Assembly (NCBI RefSeq): GCF_009758205.1
Contig: NZ_WRXN01000017.1
Location: 80,874-144,873 of the forward strand
Source: Chitinophaga tropicalis
GTDB lineage: Bacteria; Bacteroidota; Bacteroidia; Chitinophagales; Chitinophagaceae
DNA length: 64,000 nt
Direction of reading: 5' to 3'
Every line of letters begins with the position of its first letter. Position 1 is the stretch's first letter. This document shows, piece after piece, positions 46,198-55,444 of the stretch. The notes under the pieces were generated by a model. That model was given only the letters and a program-made list of their open reading frames with translations. It ran no database searches and was not told the origin of the DNA. The translations under genes and the position numbers were made by a program.

Positions 46198-49100
46198 TCA
46201 GTGGCTAACAAGAATCTTTGTAACTGTGCTGCCTTCCCGGGTATTTACTCTCAGGAAATAAACACCGTTGCTCAATCTGCTGATATCCAATGTTTTAAGA
46301 TTTCTTCCTTTGTAGACATACATCTGGGTCTGATACCTGATCCTCCCTTGTATATCAACCAGTTGCAGCTCAGCAGGACCAGTTTTCTGGAAATCCAGCC
46401 AGATCTGTAACTGATGGCCAAAGATAAACCACAAAAGTTTGCAGATCAAGTCCTTGATAGTAACATTTACCTGCTTAACATCACTATAGGTGATGTTGCC
46501 GTCAGTTCCTACCACCTTCAGACGATAATAAGAAGTTCCAAACCAGGGACTGTAATCGTACGCCTTATAGCTGGAAACAGTAGCGGTGGTACCATGGGCG
46601 GTTACAGTATCTACCGGGGAGAAGTTATTCTGGTTCCGGGAGCGCTGTACCACATAATTTGCTGTATTGATCTCATAATCCGTGCTCCAGGTCAGTTCAA
46701 CATTACCACTATCTACTACAGCGCTGAAGCTGCTCACATCTGCCGGGTGACCCAGTATATGAAGGTTATAGCTGGTCTGTACCGGGTAATGATCTGTAGT
46801 AGTGGAAGCGTAGCTGTTTACCAGCTGAGCCACTTCTTTCCGCACTTTGGCTGAGCCGGGCAAATAAGAAATAGCTACCTCATCTGACGCAATGACATTA
46901 TCTATCACCGTATTAAAGGAGGCGGTAGACTGTTCGCCTGCCAGGCTGAGCGGAAGGGTAAGCGGTTTGTAGAACGCGCTGTCATTGATAAAGTCTATAT
47001 AAGAAGTGGTAGTATCCGGGGCCAGCTCTGTGGTGATGGTCTTGTTAAGGGCATCGTTAAAGTCGCCCAGGATCACCAGGTTACTTGTCGGATATTGTGC
47101 GTCCAGGGTATCTTTCAATTCCAGGTTACCATCTTTCCTGCGATGCCATGAGGTTACTTTTTCTGCTGCTGTACCGGTATTGGCTTTGGCATGCAGCAGG
47201 ACAAAGTTGATACGGGCACTGTCATTGTTCAGTCTGGCCTGTGCTTCAAACAGGAAGGGGAAACGGCCGGACGACCAGTTATAATAAGCATTACTGCTGC
47301 CGCCGTTGCGTAATACACCATAGGAACGTATACCGCGGATAACGGAGGTTTTATAGAGGAAGGCCAGTTTCTGAGCCGAAGTGTAATCCACATCTGTCAG
47401 ACTATCGGCATAAGAACCGAAGTCCGAAATAATATAGCTGTATCCCGGCATCTGGTTGGCCACAGCTCTGAAACGGGCGGTATCTACCACTTCTGCCAGT
47501 GCAAAGATATCTGCATCCAGCTTTTTCAGGATGGTGGTGACGTTTGCCTGCTGCAGGCTGTCATTTGCCGGATTCTGTACCGGGCTGCCAAACCATTCTA
47601 TATTCCAGTTCACCACTTTGAGCGAACGCAGAGAGGTGCCTGCAAGCGCAATCTGCCCGGAAGGAGCGGAGAAGGTCAATGTACCGCTGAAGGACTGATC
47701 GGCAGCAGAGGGCACGAATTTCACCCAGGCAGTGAACGGACCGGTAGCCAGGCTGGCTTGTGTATAAGTGATGCTCTGGCTATATGTACCTGCACTGTCG
47801 GCAGCTACCAGGAAGCCTGCTGTTGAACTGATGGTCAGGTCGCCAATGGCATCATTCACCTGGAAGCTAAAGCTATGCGGCTGTGATTGCTGTCCATAGG
47901 GTACATAATCAAAGTCTATACTGGCAGTTGTTTTATCCAGGGATGGCTGGGGCGCTACCGGGCTGTTGGTGATATGGATATCATCAATTGTCCAGCGGGC
48001 GGCTCCCAGTGAAGGAGAGGAAGTATACACAAAAGCGATGTAAACGCTGCTTTGCCTGAAGGCAGCCAGGTTGATACTGTCTGATGTTTTCCAGGCGTCT
48101 GACAGCAATGCAGGGAACCTGCCATTCAATTCGGTCCAGGTAGCTGTATTCGGATTACTGACGCCGTCATAGTTGGTGGATACCACTAAACGTAATGAAG
48201 GACCAGCGAAAGTAGTACGGCTGGCAAAGTCCAGCAGCGGGAAATCAAAACCTGACAGATCGAAAGCCGGAGAAATAAGCCAGTCTTCATTTAATACGGC
48301 TCCACCGCTATACCCGTTGATCTGTACTCCGTTGCTGCTGTTTTGTCCGAAGGTGGTGCAGGCCCATAACTGGCCGCCGGTAATGCTGTATTGTTTGAAC
48401 CCTCCGCTGAGGTTGCCGGAAGAGCAGGTATTAAAATCGAATGACAACTGCTGGTTGCCGGTGGCAAACTGCCAGGTAGTGCTGTCCGGTATACCGGCAA
48501 AGGAATTGCCGCTAAGGTCCTGGATAGCGCCGCTGTCCAGTGTAATATAGTAGGTCCTGTTAGGCTGGAGAGTAGTAGCCAGCGTCAGGGTGCTGTTGTT
48601 TAGAAGAACAGATGCGCTGTTAATGTTAAAGACCTGCTGAGTGCCGGTATTGGCATTATGAAGAACTATCTGCCCTGCACCTGCCTGTATATTTTCAGAG
48701 AATGTAATAACTGGCTGGACAGTGGGAGAGTTGTCTATTGTGCCATTGGCTGGCAGGAGTGTAGTGATGGCAGGAGGGGTAACATCTGCTCCGCTGCCGC
48801 CTGCAGTGATGTTATCTACTGCAAAGGACGGACGGGAACCTGCACCGCTGATCTGCCGGTTTACCCAGCGCAGTTGTACCAGGGACTGGTTATCACAGGC
48901 GGAAGGCAATACCAGTGATTTTACCACGTTATCCAGTGGAGTGACCACGCCTGAACCGATTTGTGTGGTAGTAGTGTTCTGGTATTCAGTACCGGTAATG
49001 TTAGTGAAGCTGCCGGTACTGCCAATACGGTACTGGAGGATCACTTCATTGATGCGGGTATTGCTGGTGCCATCATATGGATTGCGTAACGTCATTACAT

Positions 49101-49458
49101 CGTATTGCAGGGCAATGTTGGTTTGTCCGCTGGTATTCAGCGCCAGCACCAGGCTGTTATCCACACTGCCGCTGTTGAGGAATCCCAGTTTACCGTTGTA
49201 ATTGTATGCGCCATTAGCCGTACTGGAAGCACTCCCGGCTACCAGGGCCTTATCGCCTGCAGGTGCTGCAGTATTAAATGAGGAAGAAGGAGCGCCGCTG
49301 AGCGACCAGCCCTGCCACCCATCCGGATAAGTAGTGGAAGAGGCCGGCAAACCGTCAAAGTTTTGCTGGTAAGGTAATGCCTGTGCAGCAGGTTGCGTCT
49401 GCGCCTGTGCAGTAGCAATACAAACAGCAGTAAAAAACAGGAGTAGAGTTCTCTTCAT
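46198..49458 (-). CDS. Giant T9SS-exported protein with endonuclease/exonuclease/phosphatase domain
   Basis: 1086 residues. Signal peptide (1-20), a choice-of-anchor-J-like beta domain, an Ig-like domain (ITTLLPANGTIDNSPTVQPV, about 230-330), a second anchor-J-like domain (about 345-500), a beta-domain linker, then the EEP domain from about 615 (VVNWNIEWFGS, AEVVD, LLHAKANTG, ILGDFND, TTDHYPVQ). These are the catalytic motifs of DNase I-like enzymes, with GDFND and the final DH pair intact. The last 80 residues (RIRYQTQMY to KILVSH) form a T9SS C-terminal sorting domain, so it is expected on the cell surface or outside the cell. An extracellular nuclease or phosphodiesterase is likely. Confidence 0.88.
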   Translation of the reverse strand: MKRTLLLFFTAVCIATAQAQTQPAAQALPYQQNFDGLPASSTTYPDGWQGWSLSGAPSSSFNTAAPAGDKALVAGSASSTANGAYNYNGKLGFLNSGSVDNSLVLALNTSGQTNIALQYDVMTLRNPYDGTSNTRINEVILQYRIGSTGSFTNITGTEYQNTTTTQIGSGVVTPLDNVVKSLVLPSACDNQSLVQLRWVNRQISGAGSRPSFAVDNITAGGSGADVTPPAITTLLPANGTIDNSPTVQPVITFSENIQAGAGQIVLHNANTGTQQVFNINSASVLLNNSTLTLATTLQPNRTYYITLDSGAIQDLSGNSFAGIPDSTTWQFATGNQQLSFDFNTCSSGNLSGGFKQYSITGGQLWACTTFGQNSSNGVQINGYSGGAVLNEDWLISPAFDLSGFDFPLLDFASRTTFAGPSLRLVVSTNYDGVSNPNTATWTELNGRFPALLSDAWKTSDSINLAAFRQSSVYIAFVYTSSPSLGAARWTIDDIHITNSPVAPQPSLDKTTASIDFDYVPYGQQSQPHSFSFQVNDAIGDLTISSTAGFLVAADSAGTYSQSITYTQASLATGPFTAWVKFVPSAADQSFSGTLTFSAPSGQIALAGTSLRSLKVVNWNIEWFGSPVQNPANDSLQQANVTTILKKLDADIFALAEVVDTARFRAVANQMPGYSYIISDFGSYADSLTDVDYTSAQKLAFLYKTSVIRGIRSYGVLRNGGSSNAYYNWSSGRFPFLFEAQARLNNDSARINFVLLHAKANTGTAAEKVTSWHRRKDGNLELKDTLDAQYPTSNLVILGDFNDALNKTITTELAPDTTTSYIDFINDSAFYKPLTLPLSLAGEQSTASFNTVIDNVIASDEVAISYLPGSAKVRKEVAQLVNSYASTTTDHYPVQTSYNLHILGHPADVSSFSAVVDSGNVELTWSTDYEINTANYVVQRSRNQNNFSPVDTVTAHGTTATVSSYKAYDYSPWFGTSYYRLKVVGTDGNITYSDVKQVNVTIKDLICKLLWFIFGHQLQIWLDFQKTGPAELQLVDIQGRIRYQTQMYVYKGRNLKTLDISRLSNGVYFLRVNTREGSTVTKILVSH

Positions 49459-49651
49459 GTAAAGATGGTTTATGGGGGTTTGGGTAAAAAACTAATGCAA
49501 AAGGAAAACAATCGATAAATCTACAATATTTGTGGTACAGTTGTTTGTAGATCAATATGATTTATTTGTTAAGGTGGAACATGACAGTTTGTCGGCAGGG
49601 AATCTGCTGGCACACCCTTTGAAAAAATATGGTTTAAAAAAACAGACACCC

Positions 49652-51484
49652 ATGCAGAAAGGAGCAATACGTGTTCAGACAGAGAACATTTTCCCCATTA
49701 TCAAGAAATTCCTCTATTCAGATCATGAAATTTTCATCCGCGAGCTGGTAAGTAATGCTGTAGATGCTTCCCAGAAGCTAAAAACCCTTGCTAGTATTGG
49801 TGAATTCAAAGGTGAGCTGGGCGCCCTGGAAATTACCGTAAAGCTGGACAAAGAGAATAAAACACTTACTATCTCTGACAGGGGCATTGGTATGACCGCT
49901 GAAGAAGTGGATAAATACATTAACCAGGTAGCCTTTTCCGGCGCGGAAGAGTTCCTGAACAAATATAAAGGACAGACTGACGGTGCCAACATTATCGGAC
50001 ATTTTGGCCTTGGTTTCTATTCCTCCTTTATGGTGAGCAACCAGGTGGAGATCTTCACCAAATCCCATAAAGATGCGCCGGCAGCACGCTGGGAGTGCGA
50101 TGGCAGCCCCGAATACCAACTGGAAGAAACCAGCAAAGAAGACCGTGGAACTGACATTGTGCTGCACATCAATGAAGAAAGCGAAGAATTCCTGGACGAA
50201 CACCGCATCCAGTCTATCCTGGAAAAATTCTGTAAGTTCCTGCCGGTACCGGTTAAATTCGGAGATAAGCAGCTGAACAACACTAATCCGGCATGGACAA
50301 AGAAACCTGCCGATCTTACTACTGAAGACTATCAGAATTTCTATAAAGAATTATACCCGTTCTCAGAACCACCGCTGTTCTGGATACATCTGAACGTTGA
50401 CTATCCGTTCAACCTGACAGGTATCCTGTATTTCCCTAAGATCAACAAGAGCTTTGAGATCCAGAAAGACAAGATAAGCCTGTATTCAAACCAGGTGTTT
50501 GTGACTGATGAAGTGAAGGATATTGTACCTGAGTTCCTGATGCTGCTGCACGGTGTGATAGATAGCCCGGACATTCCGTTGAACGTAAGCCGCAGCTACC
50601 TGCAGGGAGATCCGAACGTGAAAAAGATCAGCACTTATATCACCAAAAAAGTTGGTGATAAGCTGGATGAGATCTTCCGTAATGACCGTAAAGGTTTTGA
50701 AGAGAAATGGGAATCCATCGGCCTGTTTGCGAAGTATGGCATGATGACGGACGATAAATTCCGTGAAAAAGGGAATAAGTTCCTGATCATGGAAGATATC
50801 ACTGAACCAGGTAAGTTCTTCACCCTGGAAGAGTACAAACAGGAAGCTACTGCACTGCAGACAAATAAAGACAATAAGCTGGTGGTACTGTACGCAACCA
50901 ATGCTGTACAACAGGACAGCTATATACAGGCTGCCAAAGGCAAAGGGTATAAGATCGTGAAGATGGATACCCTGGTAGATGCTGCATTTATTAATAATAT
51001 GGAGCCGCTGTGGGATAGTATCCAGTTTATCCGTGTTGATGCTGATATTGCAGACAACCTGATAGATAAGGAGGAAAAGACTGAAAGCGTGCTGACACAG
51101 GACCAGGAAGCAAAACTGAAAGAGCTGTTTGGCCAGATACCACAAGAGCACGTAAAAGTGGAACTGAAGGGTCTGAGCGCAGATAGCCAGCCAGTAATAG
51201 TAACCCGTCCTGAGTTTATGCGCCGTATGAAAGATATGGCCGCAGTAGGCGGCAGTGGCATGAGCTGGTATGCTAATATGCCTGATGAGATCAATATGAC
51301 AGTAAATGCCAATCACCCCATCTATCAGCAGATATTAAATGAAAGCGATGATGACAGAAGGCAGAAACAGGTACGCAACCTGGCAGACCTGGCGCTGTTA
51401 TCACAAAACCTGCTGACTGGCGCTGATCTTACTGCCTTTGTAAACAGAAGTGTAGAATTAATGGGAGGAGAGAAAAGGAATTAG
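49652..51484 (+). CDS. htpG: Molecular chaperone HtpG (Hsp90)
   Basis: 610 residues from the ATG at 49652 (MQKGAIRVQTENIFPIIKKF); 40 codons of open frame upstream are not part of the protein. The GHKL ATP site is clear: ELVSNAVDAS, DRGIGMT, GHFGLGFYSSFMV. The middle domain holds the catalytic Arg in LNVSRSYLQ. The C-terminal dimerisation domain is shorter than in E. coli, which is common in Bacteroidota. No clean Bacteroidota promoter was found upstream. Confidence 0.96.
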   Translation: MQKGAIRVQTENIFPIIKKFLYSDHEIFIRELVSNAVDASQKLKTLASIGEFKGELGALEITVKLDKENKTLTISDRGIGMTAEEVDKYINQVAFSGAEEFLNKYKGQTDGANIIGHFGLGFYSSFMVSNQVEIFTKSHKDAPAARWECDGSPEYQLEETSKEDRGTDIVLHINEESEEFLDEHRIQSILEKFCKFLPVPVKFGDKQLNNTNPAWTKKPADLTTEDYQNFYKELYPFSEPPLFWIHLNVDYPFNLTGILYFPKINKSFEIQKDKISLYSNQVFVTDEVKDIVPEFLMLLHGVIDSPDIPLNVSRSYLQGDPNVKKISTYITKKVGDKLDEIFRNDRKGFEEKWESIGLFAKYGMMTDDKFREKGNKFLIMEDITEPGKFFTLEEYKQEATALQTNKDNKLVVLYATNAVQQDSYIQAAKGKGYKIVKMDTLVDAAFINNMEPLWDSIQFIRVDADIADNLIDKEEKTESVLTQDQEAKLKELFGQIPQEHVKVELKGLSADSQPVIVTRPEFMRRMKDMAAVGGSGMSWYANMPDEINMTVNANHPIYQQILNESDDDRRQKQVRNLADLALLSQNLLTGADLTAFVNRSVELMGGEKRN

Positions 51485-51514
51485 TAGTATTGTATAGCAA
51501 ATAATTCGCAACGA

Positions 51515-51548
51515 AACCCGTCTGGCCTTTGGCCAGACGGGTTTTTCT
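51515..51548 (+). terminator. Rho-independent terminator of htpG
   Basis: Perfect 13-bp stem (51515-51527 with 51531-51543), core CCCGTCTGGCC, TTT loop and T run. It closely resembles the ompA terminator at 57016. Confidence 0.92.
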
Positions 51549-51563
51549 ATTTAAGACAGATAT

Positions 51564-52343
51564 ATGAAAATGATAACATTTAAGAATTGCTTATATGTGT
51601 TAGTTGCTGGGACATTGCTGAGTGTCTTCGCCTGTTCAAAGAATGGTGATGCACAGGCGCCGGATAACGGGACAGATACTATACCTGAAGATGTTTTCAC
51701 ACCCCGGACACCCGGTATTACGGAACAAAAGGTAAGTACAGCGATAGGTAATATTGAAGAGTACCTTTTATATATTCCTGAAACATATAATGAACAGAAG
51801 CGGTATAAATGGCCGTTGGTGATCTTCCTGCATGGGGTGGGAGAGATAGGAACGGACGTCAGTATCCTGAAAAAAGTAGGACTACCCAAGGTGGTGGCCG
51901 GTAAGCAGTTTGTAATGATAGCGCCGCAGTGTACAGCTACCTGGTGGAATACAGATGTTTTACAGAAATTATACAAGGAAGTGTTGGAAAAATACCATGT
52001 AGATACCACACGTATTTATCTCACCGGTCTGAGTATGGGAGGATATGGCACCTGGAACTGGGCGCAGGCAAATCCGCAGAAGTTTGCTGCCATTGTACCC
52101 ATCTGTGGCGCGGGTACGCCCTCACAGGCATGTGTATTGAAGAATATGCCCATATGGGCTTTTCATAATGCTAACGATCCTACGGTCAATGTTGCCGGTT
52201 CCCGTGATATGGTGAACGCATTGAAAGCCTGTGGCAGCAGCCTGGTGAAATATACAGAGAATGCAACAGGCGGGCATGACGCATGGACAAAAGCCTATGC
52301 AGATTCCACATTATATACCTGGCTGTTAAAGCAAAAGAAGTGA
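51564..52343 (+). CDS. Esterase-like lipoprotein (alpha/beta hydrolase)
   Basis: 259 residues, lipoprotein signal with Cys 24 (SVFAC). The fold resembles CE1/PHB-depolymerase-type esterases: FLHGVGEIGTD, GLSMGGYGTW (nucleophilic Ser), NDPTVN (acid) and GGHDAW (His). Substrate unknown; polysaccharide acyl esters are plausible. The stop is immediately adjacent to the convergent recJ stop (no gap). Confidence 0.82.
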   Translation: MKMITFKNCLYVLVAGTLLSVFACSKNGDAQAPDNGTDTIPEDVFTPRTPGITEQKVSTAIGNIEEYLLYIPETYNEQKRYKWPLVIFLHGVGEIGTDVSILKKVGLPKVVAGKQFVMIAPQCTATWWNTDVLQKLYKEVLEKYHVDTTRIYLTGLSMGGYGTWNWAQANPQKFAAIVPICGAGTPSQACVLKNMPIWAFHNANDPTVNVAGSRDMVNALKACGSSLVKYTENATGGHDAWTKAYADSTLYTWLLKQKK

Positions 52344-54050
52344 TCAGTGAGTAGTCCTGATATCAATCACTTTCAGTTGAAGGTTCATTTTTCCATTCCA
52401 CTCATTTTCATCGATAGTAAATACCATATCAAAAGGTCTTTTACTGTTGACAATGGGGAATTTTTCAGACATGTAGAACCCTATACCCGTTAATGCGTTG
52501 GGCGATTTACCTTGTTTGACGGAGAATTTAATATGCTCATCTTTCACAAGGCGTGAATATCCGCTATCTGTTACATTTCTTACAAGGAAAACAGGTCGCA
52601 GGTTTTCCGGTCCGAAGGGTTCGAACTGGCGCAGTATATTAAAGAATGCCGGTGTAATATCTTTCAGTGTTATTTCCGTATCTATCACTATTTCCGGTAC
52701 CAGCAGATCAGGATCTATTGTAGTAGCTACCACTTCTTCAAATTTCTGCTGGAAGGCTTCCACATTTTCAGGTTTCAGCGTCATGCCGGCAGCATAAAAA
52801 TGCCCGCCATAATTTTCCAGAAGATCTTTACATTGGTGGATGGCCTCATATACATTAAAGCCTGTCACTGACCTTGCAGATCCTGCCACTTTATCGTTGC
52901 TCAGTGTAAGGATGATAGTGGGACGGTAATAATATTTATCAATAAGGCGTGAGGCAACTATACCTACTACTCCTTTATGCCAGTCCGGTTTATATAATAC
53001 TGTTGATTTTTTATCTTTTAGCGAGAGATCGTTTTGCAGCAGTTCTACCGCTTCTTTGGTAATGTTGCCATCAATTTCCTTACGGTCAAAGTTATCTGCA
53101 TGGAGCACTTCTGCAATGGCCATTGCTTTTTCCATATCTGTTTCCACGAACAGGTTGACAGCTTTGCGGGCGTCATCCATTCTGCCGGCTGCGTTTACGC
53201 GTGGAGCTATTACAAATACAAGATTGGAGATGGTAAGCTGCTCTTTTAGTCCGCTGAGCTGAATAAGCGCTTTGATACCCGGAAGAGGTGATTCGTTCAC
53301 TTTTTTCAGCCCATGGAAGGCCAGTACACGGTTTTCGCCGGTCATGGGAACAATATCTGCCGCAATGCTGGTAGCTACCAGGTCAAGGTAGCGGTGTACT
53401 TTTTCTTCGGATACTCCTTTTTTCTGTGCAAAGGCGGAGATGAGTTTATAACCAATCCCGCATCCACTCAGATCTTTATATGGGTACGGACAGTCGTATT
53501 GTTTAGGATTGAGGATAGCCACTGCCGGTGGTAGTATGGCATCCGGCAGGTGATGGTCACAGATGATGAAGTCTATACCATTATCTGCCGCCCATGTGAT
53601 CTGTTCTACGGCCTTGATGCCGCAGTCCAGCGCTATGACCAGGGTGAAGTCGTTCTCTTTTGCATATTCTATCCCCTGCGGTGAGATCCCGTATCCCTCC
53701 CGGTAGCGATGCGGGATGTAAAACTCTATATTATCATATAAGGAGTGAAGAAAGTCGTACACGGTGGCAACGGCAGTAGTGCCATCTACGTCATAGTCGC
53801 CAAATACCAGGATCTTTTCTCTCATGAAGAAGGCCTGTTCAATACGGGACACCGCTTTGTCCATGTCTTTCATGAGCCACGGATCATGAAGATCTGCCAG
53901 GGTAGGGCGGAAAAAGAGGCGTGATTCATCATAGGTATGCATACCTCTTTGCACAAGCAGTCTGCAGAGCAGAGGGTGAATGCGCAGGGAGGACTGGAGC
54001 AATGCTTCCTGTTTTGGTTGATAAGATCTGACTGTCCAGCGTTTTTGCAT
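52344..54050 (-). CDS. recJ: Single-stranded-DNA-specific exonuclease RecJ
   Basis: 568 residues. A 5'-to-3' ssDNA exonuclease in recombination and mismatch repair. The DHH motifs are present: FGDYDVDGTT (motif I), VIALDCG, IICDHHLPD (DHH), AAGRMDDARKAV, and the DHHA1 C-terminal part (GSARSVTGFNVYEAI, GGHFYAAGMTL). Length is normal for the family. Confidence 0.95.
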   Translation of the reverse strand: MQKRWTVRSYQPKQEALLQSSLRIHPLLCRLLVQRGMHTYDESRLFFRPTLADLHDPWLMKDMDKAVSRIEQAFFMREKILVFGDYDVDGTTAVATVYDFLHSLYDNIEFYIPHRYREGYGISPQGIEYAKENDFTLVIALDCGIKAVEQITWAADNGIDFIICDHHLPDAILPPAVAILNPKQYDCPYPYKDLSGCGIGYKLISAFAQKKGVSEEKVHRYLDLVATSIAADIVPMTGENRVLAFHGLKKVNESPLPGIKALIQLSGLKEQLTISNLVFVIAPRVNAAGRMDDARKAVNLFVETDMEKAMAIAEVLHADNFDRKEIDGNITKEAVELLQNDLSLKDKKSTVLYKPDWHKGVVGIVASRLIDKYYYRPTIILTLSNDKVAGSARSVTGFNVYEAIHQCKDLLENYGGHFYAAGMTLKPENVEAFQQKFEEVVATTIDPDLLVPEIVIDTEITLKDITPAFFNILRQFEPFGPENLRPVFLVRNVTDSGYSRLVKDEHIKFSVKQGKSPNALTGIGFYMSEKFPIVNSKRPFDMVFTIDENEWNGKMNLQLKVIDIRTTH

Positions 54051-54166
54051 TAATGCCTGATGTTATATCTAAAGATGGTTGAGCAAATAATCATTATAGT
54101 GAAACACCTAATCTACAGAAAAATCAGGAGTAAACCTTGGCTATACCGTGTGCCGGGAAGTATATT

Positions 54167-55132
54167 TTAAAAAGTACGGTCTGTGGTATAGCGGACCAGT
54201 GTTTCCAGGCCATCCCGTACCTGGTTTCCAGGTAGGCTGTGAAGTATGGCAAGGGCTTCATCCCGGTATTCGAACATTTTCTGTTGTGTATATTCGATGC
54301 CACCGGACTTTTTGACCAGGTCAATGACCTCTGACACACGGTCTTTGTCAGTGTTATGGTTCTTTACTATATTAATAATACGTCTGCGGATGTCAGGAGT
54401 GGCATGTTCGAGTGTATAGATAAGCGGGAGGGTCATTTTCTTTTCACGTATATCGATCCCGGTGGGTTTACCTATTTTTTCGGTGCCATAGTCAAACAGG
54501 TCGTCTTTGATCTGGAAGGCTACGCCAACTTTCTCTCCGAAGAGCCGCATTTTTTCTGTCACTTCGTCGTTGCCGGTAGCGCTCCAGGCGCCTGCAGCGC
54601 AGGCTGAAGCCAGAAGGGAGGCTGTTTTGCGGCGGATGATCTCGAAGTAGATATCTTCTTTAATATTGAGTTTACGTGTTTTTTCTATCTGGAGCAGTTC
54701 TCCTTCACTCATTTCCCTGACAGCTTCGGAAAGTATCTGTAAAGATCTGAAGTCATTATTATTAAGAGAAAGGAGCAGACCTTTTGACAGGAGGTAGTCA
54801 CCTACCAGAACGGCTATCTTATTTTTCCAGAGGGCATTAATGGAGAAGAACCCACGTCGTTCGTTGGCATCGTCCACTACGTCATCATGTACAAGGGTGG
54901 CAGTATGGAGAAGTTCCACCAGGGCTGCAGCCCTGTATGTACTTTCCTGTATATTGTCTGTGAAGAGTTTGGCTGATAAAAGCACGAACATGGGCCTGAT
55001 CTGCTTCCCCTTGCGTTTGACAATATAATGCATGATCCTGTCCAGCAAAGGAACATGACTTTTTACTGAGTCCGCAAATTTGCTTTCAAAATCCTGTAAT
55101 TCCTTACTGATCAGGTGTTTAATTTCGTCCAT
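54167..55132 (-). CDS. All-trans-polyprenyl diphosphate synthase (IspB type)
   Basis: 321 residues. Chain-elongating prenyltransferase that makes the quinone side chain or the polyprenyl carrier. First aspartate-rich motif LVHDDVVDDANERRG, second FQIKDDLFDYGTEKIGKPTG. The small residues just before the first motif (AALVELLHTATL) set chain length and suggest a long product. Divergent from ompA, with a 312-bp region between. Confidence 0.92.
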   Translation of the reverse strand: MDEIKHLISKELQDFESKFADSVKSHVPLLDRIMHYIVKRKGKQIRPMFVLLSAKLFTDNIQESTYRAAALVELLHTATLVHDDVVDDANERRGFFSINALWKNKIAVLVGDYLLSKGLLLSLNNNDFRSLQILSEAVREMSEGELLQIEKTRKLNIKEDIYFEIIRRKTASLLASACAAGAWSATGNDEVTEKMRLFGEKVGVAFQIKDDLFDYGTEKIGKPTGIDIREKKMTLPLIYTLEHATPDIRRRIINIVKNHNTDKDRVSEVIDLVKKSGGIEYTQQKMFEYRDEALAILHSLPGNQVRDGLETLVRYTTDRTF

Positions 55133-55444
55133 AGGTGCTATAAAAAGATTGCTAAGCTAGGCTTAAAATATCAAATTTTAACAAATTGGCCCCTAATTTG
55201 TATATATGGGTGTAACATAACTTTAACATTACTTTGTTTTAGTTATAACAAATATGCTTATTAGTTATATACCGAAGCAAATTAAGGTATAATGATTGTT
55301 TTGCCTAAGCACTAGTAGTTAACTAGTTATCAATGAAAATAATATTGTAACAAAAATTTGAATATTCATCTGAGAATTTTACCTTTGCTGGGTAAAAAAC
55401 GGGTTATTAGTAAATTTTTAACAGTTTTTAAATAGAAAACAATT
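55133..55444. other. 312-bp regulatory region between the prenyl synthase and ompA genes
   Basis: Strongly AT-rich. It contains a perfect promoter for ompA at 55357-55387 and, further upstream, an inverted repeat ACTAGT-AGTTA-ACTAGT (55311-55327). No coding frame or RNA gene was found. The prenyl synthase promoter on the minus strand was not identified with confidence. Confidence 0.6.
55357..55387 (+). promoter_or_regulatory. Consensus promoter of ompA (TTTG-N19-TACCTTTG)
   Basis: TTTG 55357-55360, 19-nt spacer, perfect TAnnTTTG 55380-55387. Predicted start near 55393, giving a leader of about 50 nt. This fits the strong codon bias of the downstream gene. Confidence 0.82.
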
